From positions 60,841,606 to 60,905,605 of the forward strand of contig CM046854.1 in the NCBI GenBank assembly GCA_025617745.1: a stretch of 64,000 nucleotides of DNA, in the 5' to 3' direction. Numbering within the stretch: the first letter of the stretch is position 1; every line of letters starts with the position of its first letter. Source of the DNA: Heliocidaris erythrogramma (lineage: Eukaryota > Echinodermata > Echinoidea > Camarodonta > Echinometridae). The notes beneath the pieces were generated by a model. It saw only the letters and a list, made by a program, of their open reading frames with translations. It was not told the origin of the DNA and made no database searches. A program made the translations under genes and the position numbers. Below are positions 57,961 through 64,000 of this stretch, in pieces.

Positions 57961-58319
57961 CCACCAATCATCCAAAATTAATTTTCACACACTTTATGCC
58001 CCATTGAAACAAAGGGGGCGCTATTTCACTAAGGTAGGTAGTAGAGCCTGCGAATTGAAAATGCTAGGAAAAGGCTGAAATCATAAAAATCGTGAATAGA
58101 TTCATTATAATTAATCTCATCGTGATATGAACCTCATCCTTCACATTATCATTTTGTCATTCGTCTTCGTCAAAAATATTAAGATCAAAAGACAGATCAC
58201 CTAATTCGTCTCAGTGACGAATTAAATGTCTAGTTTAGAATTGGTTTCACTCCCCTTTTAGAATGGTGCGAAATACGGTCATGTTAAATACACCCAACTC
58301 TATAGAAATAGAAGTGAAA

Positions 58320-58695
58320 TAGAAGTGAAATGACTGGCTGGACCGTGTCAGGTAAAGTTCAAGAATGGGCATTGTGTCATACAGGATTAAAATATATTTT
58401 CTTATAAATGCGTTTAAATGTATCCATAGATTCACTTCCTTCATTAAATGCTTTCTAGGGGTTTATGGTCACTGTACACAGTTACTGGACGGAAAAAAGT
58501 AAACTGGTTCCATTTCTCCAAAGCAAACATTATTGCTAGCATTTCCTTTTCAATGACTGCATACCTTGACTCTGTGTCACTCAAAGCACGCCTAGCATAT
58601 ACAATCGTTCTGCCTTCTTGGATCAGGGCAGCACCGATAGAATAGAGATTCAGAGTGGAACAAAAAGCATACCAGTGTGTCATCCTCATGAACAT
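58320..58695 (-). pseudogene. Ty3-type RNase H fragment (copy in the FUT-C segment)
   Basis: The frame 58695-58444 contains LYSIGAALIQEG, VYARRALSDTESRYAVIEKE, LAIMFALEKWNQFTFF and SDHKPLES, then a stop. It is closely similar to 19321-19112. The first acidic residue of the usual D-A-S motif is not seen, as LNLYS takes its place. The fragment abuts the 5' LTR, showing the internal deletion. Confidence 0.85.
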
Positions 58696-58722
58696 AAAGT
58701 ACTAAACACACCGCTGCCATCA

Positions 58723-58902
58723 TGTAAGATTATTTGTTATAGGGTTCATTACGTGGTTTTCTTGACTCGAACATCAGAGAGCATGCACAGGTTTTTACGT
58801 GTGAGGAAGAAGTCTTCATTAAAGAGCATGAGTGCGCCCTCTAACTAAATATACATTATAGTCTGTCAGTTGAATAAATCACATTAACAAGATACTGCTA
58901 CA
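58723..58902 (-). repeat. 5' LTR
   Basis: It is about 180 bases and runs TGTAAGATTA to GATACTGCTACA on the plus strand, similar to 53223-53408 at roughly nine bases in ten by eye. Confidence 0.82.
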
Positions 58903-58907
58903 CAACA

Positions 58908-59300
58908 GAGTTCAGTAAAGATCAATAGAGCTTAATTACGTCACACTTGTTTCTCACACTGATTTAAGGCACAAGTTCAAAGGAAATTCAAGTTCAGTAG
59001 GATATGATGAAGAAAAATTCCAAAATTATAGTGTGTACTCCAAACTTCGACGAATTATTCTAGCAAATACATGCCCACACCCACCAGAAAGGTAATGTAA
59101 CTCACATACGACTTGTTTCACCTAGAATAATGAATAAGCGTATTGCCAACTACACGCCAAAAGATGGTTATCACAGCAGATCCTCAAACCCTTGATGGGC
59201 CTTAAGAGCTCTCATTGTTCCTTACATCGGGTTCTAGCAACGCTTTGTGCAAACTGTCTCGGCTCATCCGTGGGCTGTAATTTCTGTGGGCTGTAATTTC
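58908..59300. promoter_or_regulatory. Continuation of the FUT-C 5' flank
   Basis: Matches 32666-33000 upstream of FUT-B (for example AAGGTAATGTAACTCACATACGA). It is separated from FUT-C by the retrotransposon. It is therefore the displaced promoter-side sequence of FUT-C. Confidence 0.7.
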
Positions 59301-60040
59301 TGTGGCCATGGTGGCCAAAACAGCTAAGACATATCACACGCTATAAATACAGTGAAAATGATAATGCAGATGTAAAATGGAGATGCGAATAACAGGAAAG
59401 CCAAGAGACTGCATGGCATCTGTAAAACAGTCATTTTCAAACAGCTCAACATCTTTGACACCCTATACCGGCAAGGGCGCCGATCTTGGTGGGGGTGGGG
59501 GCAGGGGGGGGGGGGCAGGGGGCATAACATATCGTTATTCCCTCCCATTAAATCCGGAGGTGTAAAATAAAATAAGGTAAAATGATGATGCAAAATCGTG
59601 GGAAATGAAACCTTCCAAACAATGAAATACAAAAAGGTACTACACGATCAGACTTCAATTTCGCCGAGCGCTCCGCGCGCAAACTCTCTAATTTTTCCTG
59701 ATTCATGTAACCGTGGAGAGCTGGTAATTAAGAAGCATTAACTCTTTCAGTGCCGATGTCACGTGTAAGTGACAGATAGACTTGTTATTTTCATTCACCA
59801 ATTACTCGACCATATGAAAGGTATATGGTGGTAAATATATATCAAAATTATGAGCACAAATCAAGCATTATAAATATATGATTATAATTATAAGCTCCCA
59901 TAGACATTTTCAGAAAAGCATGTTACTAAGATTTAGTAACAATGTTAAGAAACTTTACAGCATTGAGTTTTCCTTTGATGACTCTGTTTTTATGGAGGGT
60001 TATGATGTGGAAAAAAACAGTTAATTCGGAGAGGCACCGT
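59301..60040. other. No gene seen
   Basis: Non-coding. A GGGGGTGGGGGCAGGGGG stretch near 59489-59522 resembles a DNA-element end. The FUT-A segment lacks the region equivalent to about 58653-60040. Confidence 0.55.
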
Positions 60041-60358
60041 ATATGTGTATTCCATGAACTCTCTATACTAAGTTTGTTTAAAAGATTGATTTGTAATTGC
60101 ATATAAACGGAAAAGCATTGTTAAACGAAAATAGATGAATACTAACGCTGATGGCGCTATATAGAAATATATGATCATGAGGAAGAATTAAACAATGTCA
60201 ATGCAAAATCTTTTTTCCCTTTATGCCTGGAAAACAAAACTAGATGCCGAATCAAGCTGCCCCCTTCGGGTAAAGACAGTTAATAATAGTGACTAGTGTC
60301 AAGACAAAATAAACCTAATGGAAGTTCTATATTTTTAACATTTTGAAATTATTTATTC

Positions 60359-61282
60359 TGTAGTGTCCAAACAAGTATTTAATACGATTTAATGCACTAT
60401 ATAAACACAACTTAAGACATATAATGTCGTGTGAACATTATTTATTTGATTTGGATACAAAGCAACGTCCACCACCTGTGTTTTAAAAAAGAAAAAAATC
60501 CAAAGTACTTAATTCTAAAGACAGCATTTTAAAGACATTATTTCTAAAGGTGCATATCCATTCATGTGCACTCTTGTAATTGATTACTGTTATGTAAATT
60601 TTGTTATTCTTGGTAACGTAAAGTAACCAATCAGAATTAACCATTTTTGGGTGGTGTCGGAGATTTCATTTCGTATTTTGAGAAGTCACCAGATCACATC
60701 CAACCTTGATCGCTGCAGGACGCAGATTTTTGCTCCAAAAGTTACAGCAGCATTATTTTTACGTGGTTTTGAACCTTCGTTTACCCGAGCTGGAGAGCCA
60801 AACCGGCTAATTACCTTCTCCTAGCTGTCCTGGTTTTTGGTAAACCTAAAGCACGGGTCATTTTCCTGATATATATCGGGTATGTACTTTGGTAGTTATG
60901 ATTATTTATATACTTTATTGCTAATTCAATTATTGTACATAGAAAAGAACGAACATGGAATGGATCGACCAAGTTATTTGATTTTTGACAATTGAGTTTT
61001 ATATAATTATTTAGACCATATTTTCTCTAATTGGTTTAAAAAGGATATAATCATTACAATTGTCGAAACTGATTTGTACAAGTTTCCTTTTTTTTTCGAG
61101 GATTTAATAGTGATAGCAGTTGTCATGATTTTCTATTTAACAAACTGTTATTCGTCTTTGACGTTTTTTTTAAAGGTTAAACTTGTACCACTATACGTTA
61201 TTGATCATTTTTCATGGCAATATAATAATCTTGTTTATGGAAGTGAATAAGGCAGTTATGTGATAAGTATAGTCACAATATG

Positions 61283-61318
<36 letters not shown>

Positions 61319-61989
61319 GTTGAACGTCGTAGTGAATTTTTATACCTTTCGAGGACGAGTTGATTTTTAAGGGACAACGATGTATCGTTATCTTTTTGGT
61401 AATAGGTCCAAATGACATCCGACAAGGGTCATTTCTACCACCAGTGTCACTACACAAACTGACAAGGGTCATCACCCCAGATCTCACACCAGACACCCAT
61501 AATTCACCGTTTTCACCACAGTCGACTCTTCGCCACAATCTTCATTTTCTTCGGCAGTCTTCGTTTTTTTCACTACGTTCAACACTCCATGATTCTGTAC
61601 TAAAGATAATTTTTATGTATTATTCACTGCCTTATTTCGATACAATATAATTTGAGTCAACCAATATAAGTCTTTATACCGATAATTTGTTTTCAATACA
61701 TTGATTTATTTTATTTGAATAAAATATATGTTTGATCAAATGTGTAAATAGTCAAGATATGCAATAATACCACATCAAAACCATTGAACCTTAACTATTC
61801 TGTTTTCTGCGTATTTTATTTATTTATCTTGTAGATCACGTAGCCTTTTGTTCCATTAAAATGTTGGGATGCTGATTGCCGTGTGGAATTGATGTTCATT
61901 TGATTGATTGATTTCTGATTGATGATTTCTGAAATTTAAACAAGATAAATTTCTTTTCCCACCTATATAATTTTTAAACATCGCCAACA
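60359..61989. mobile_element. Probable solo LTR, 1631 bp
   Basis: It starts TGTAGTGTCC and ends CGCCAACA, with ATTC at 60355-60358 and 61990-61993. The FUT-A segment has one ATTC (20324-20327) and no insertion. TGT...ACA ends and a 4-bp target duplication are LTR hallmarks. No retrotransposon coding region is seen inside. A TA microsatellite lies at 61288-61313. Confidence 0.7.
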
Positions 61990-62464
61990 ATTCTTTATAT
62001 TAGGTTTTTCTAAAATTGGTTAAATTGGTCATGTGAATGTGTTGAAGAATTATATGAGTGATCTTTGTGGTTGTCTATTCGGAATAATTCCAGCTGGGGT
62101 TTTTTCCCAATAAAAATTATGACTATGCTGAAGAATTCTAGAAATATGAATATCTAGAAGTATGATATGAATTTTAAAAAAGATAATGATCTTGTCTATT
62201 CAGATTAATTCCAGCGGTTTTGTATCATATACACGCACTGCTTATACCATTAGTTTTATAGACAGAATGATCTTTAAAATTCATTTTCTTAATTGAAAAA
62301 TATTATTGTGGAGGCCTATATATATTACAGAGAATATGGGTATCTGCCGATATTTGAATTTAAGTTGCTGGACTTACGTAAATTAACGACATTTTTACTT
62401 TACATGACACAAAACCGATGGTAGTCTCTCATTTAAGCTGATCTTTGTGACATAATATCCGAAT
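61990..62464. repeat. Non-coding duplicated block
   Basis: Continues the match to 20328-20760 after the solo LTR. Confidence 0.75.
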
Positions 62465-64000
62465 TTCTTCACTTTTTTCTATTTTTTCTACGATCACTTA
62501 AATCATTGGTGTACCTACGGGGGGAAGGGGGTAGGGAAGAAAGGGGAGGTGAAAGGGAACGTGGAAATAAGGTGACAGGACCCCTCACACGTCCTCCCCT
62601 TGGTCTTATTAACACCACTCCTCTATACCAGAATAAATAGAAACAGACATTCTAAAATGCAAATATACCGGTACCTATAGTTTGGCTGATTATGCTTGTT
62701 CCGAAAGGGTGCGTATGTCCCATCTGTTCATAATGATATCACTTAATTAAAAACCACCTGGTGTTTGCCAACACTCTATCTTATCCTAACCAACATGTAT
62801 CATTGGCTTCATGCTGTAAATGAAAGCACCAATCCTTCGAACAAAAATGTAATCTACTGCTGGGCGTTTAAAAAAAAAAAAAAAAAAGAAAAGAAACCCA
62901 ACTTTGAAAATTTCCTACAAGTGGACTATATATTTACCAGCGTTTAATTTTATATCATATGAAAGAGTAATTAATTTGCTTTCCATTGGTAAATTGTTTA
63001 GGTTTCCAGGGTCACGCATCAATGAACACATTTGGCTTCAAAATTTTGTGCAAAATTCCAGTTGGTTCACTTTCTTGTAAAACACAATAGGCGTGCTCTT
63101 CATGGCCATCCGTTAGTTAGCAAATCTCATAATGATTAATTTTACGCCTTAACAAAGAGTCTTATGAACTTCACAAAGCATGAATGAGTTGTTAGTCATA
63201 AACTTTGACCAAGAAGAAGTGAGATATTCAGAGAGCATAAAGAACATGTTCGTTTGTCTTGAGTGCTGCAGGCATCTTCCGCCAATTTTCAACTAAAAGC
63301 TGAAAATCAGTAAAGTAAAATCTTGAATCACATCCACGCATGAGTTTTTTTTTTTTTACTTTCCTTCTTTATGCTCTTTGTCTTTGATTTGCAATTCTTT
63401 GTGATATTGCAATCCTTTTGGTTCGCACTGATTTTTGTTATTTCTGATTTTTTGGCATGCAACCTCGTTAAAGTTCACCGATACATTTTTTTGCAAAATG
63501 GTTCCTATCTCAAAGTGTTTTGTTTTATGAAGCAAAAAACCCGAATCATGGGTGAATAACATCTCATGAGCATGGGGATTGGAGCACCAAGGTCATTTCA
63601 CAAAAGGCATCTCCTAAACATCATGCCCATTGTGTTTTACAAGAAAGTGAACCAACTAGATTTTTGCACAACATTTTGAAGACAATATTAAGTGATGCGT
63701 GACTTTGGAAACCCAAACAAGTTACCAGTGGACAGAATATGAACATCACAATAGCTACGTGAATACCGGACTTGTGGTTTCGAAACTTTAAGTCAGCAAA
63801 CTTTTGGTTAACGAAACCACGACCCCCTAACTGTAAAGAGGGTTCACACGAGCCCTAAACAACAAGCTGAAACTACAAGCAGAGCAATCGTCGTGGTTAA
63901 CCTCAGAAGTAGATACTACCGATTGTGTGTACAGTACACACAGATCTTGTTTTCATAATTCGCGCGAAGGGTATGACCCGGAAATTTAACATGAACAGCG
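62465..64000. repeat. Long non-coding repeat unit, copy 3 (runs off the window)
   Basis: Matches 20760 onward and 24165 onward, including the GGTGTACCTACGGG start and the AAACTTTAAGT block near 63780. It lacks the 932-bp element. Confidence 0.8.

Larger units (their letters stand above)
55500..58233. mobile_element. Helitron-like non-autonomous element
   Basis: The interior lies between AGGTGATCTGTC (55511-55522) and its inverse GACAGATCACCT (58191-58202). The 3' end has an 8-bp hairpin (AATTCGTC, loop TCAGT, GACGAATT; 58203-58223), then six bases and CTAG at 58230-58233, followed by T. The left edge reads A|TC. Subterminal inverts plus a 3' hairpin and CTAG suit Helitron/Helentron types. 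About 35-40 bases of the host copy are missing at the site, so a simple insertion is not shown. Just inside the left end, 55511-55540 is itself a 12-bp palindrome pair. Confidence 0.55.
53223..58902 (-). mobile_element. LTR retrotransposon remnant (Ty3-type) in the FUT-C 5' flank
   Basis: Two LTRs (53223-53408 and 58723-58902) begin TGTAA and end TAC(A/G). They are flanked by CAACA at 53218-53222 and 58903-58907. The FUT-B flank shows the single unoccupied CAACA (32661-32665). On the minus strand the order is 5' LTR, RNase H fragment, nested elements, pol tail, 3' LTR. Gag, protease and most of the reverse transcriptase are deleted. It lies about 100 bases upstream of the FUT-C ATG. Confidence 0.85.

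Noticed and set aside
57279-57971. Ile/Met/His-rich ORFs on both strands
   Set aside because: Translation of the ATC/ATG triplet array.

Overview
This is a eukaryotic, AT-rich, repeat-dominated window. It has one clearly intact host gene and two broken paralogues. The organism is most likely a sea urchin or another marine deuterostome. The reasons are long G/C homopolymers, frequent acatgtacatgta-type motifs, a duplicated family of GT10 alpha-1,3-fucosyltransferases, and a long-inverted-repeat element whose ends are arrays of a 15-bp unit, the architecture described for sea-urchin TU elements. The species is inferred, not shown.

Host genes. Three GT10 fucosyltransferase copies lie on the minus strand. 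FUT-B (31308-32546) is intact, encoding a 412-residue type II Golgi protein. FUT-A (9631-10855) carries a nonsense codon and a one-base frameshift. FUT-C (52171-53116) has a nonsense codon in its stem region and lost its 3' third where a LINE fragment abuts it. FUT-A and FUT-C sit in duplicated segments (about 9.9-24 kb and 52.2-64 kb) that are alignable by eye except where each later gained insertions. FUT-B shares the FUT-A 3' flank and the FUT-C 5' flank.

Layout. 0-8.8 kb: a hAT-like inverted-repeat element holding a 5'-truncated LINE, a perfect hairpin, a CACTA-like element and a long TTA microsatellite. 8.8-24 kb: FUT-A, a decayed LTR retrotransposon, a TTAA-flanked 932-bp element, a TU-like foldback element, then non-coding duplicated units. 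24-31 kb: further copies of those units, LINE relics and a cluster of tRNA-like repeats. 31-34 kb: FUT-B and a hAT-like MITE. 34-50 kb: no host gene; a SINE, two short TTAA elements, LINE relics, a satellite array, a piggyBac-like relic and a long inverted array at 47.6-48.0 kb. 50-59 kb: LINE 5' half, FUT-C, and an LTR retrotransposon (53223-58902) with both LTRs and a 5-bp target duplication, itself split by an older element and a Helitron-like element. 59-64 kb: non-coding duplicated units and a probable 1.63-kb solo LTR.

The duplicated segments act as natural empty-site controls. Several insertions can be delimited to the base because the other copy lacks them: both 932-bp elements, the TU-like element, the solo LTR, and the LTR retrotransposon (FUT-B gives the unoccupied site). 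I found no operon, CRISPR array or other gene system. The most notable content is the nested, datable element history around a duplicating fucosyltransferase family.
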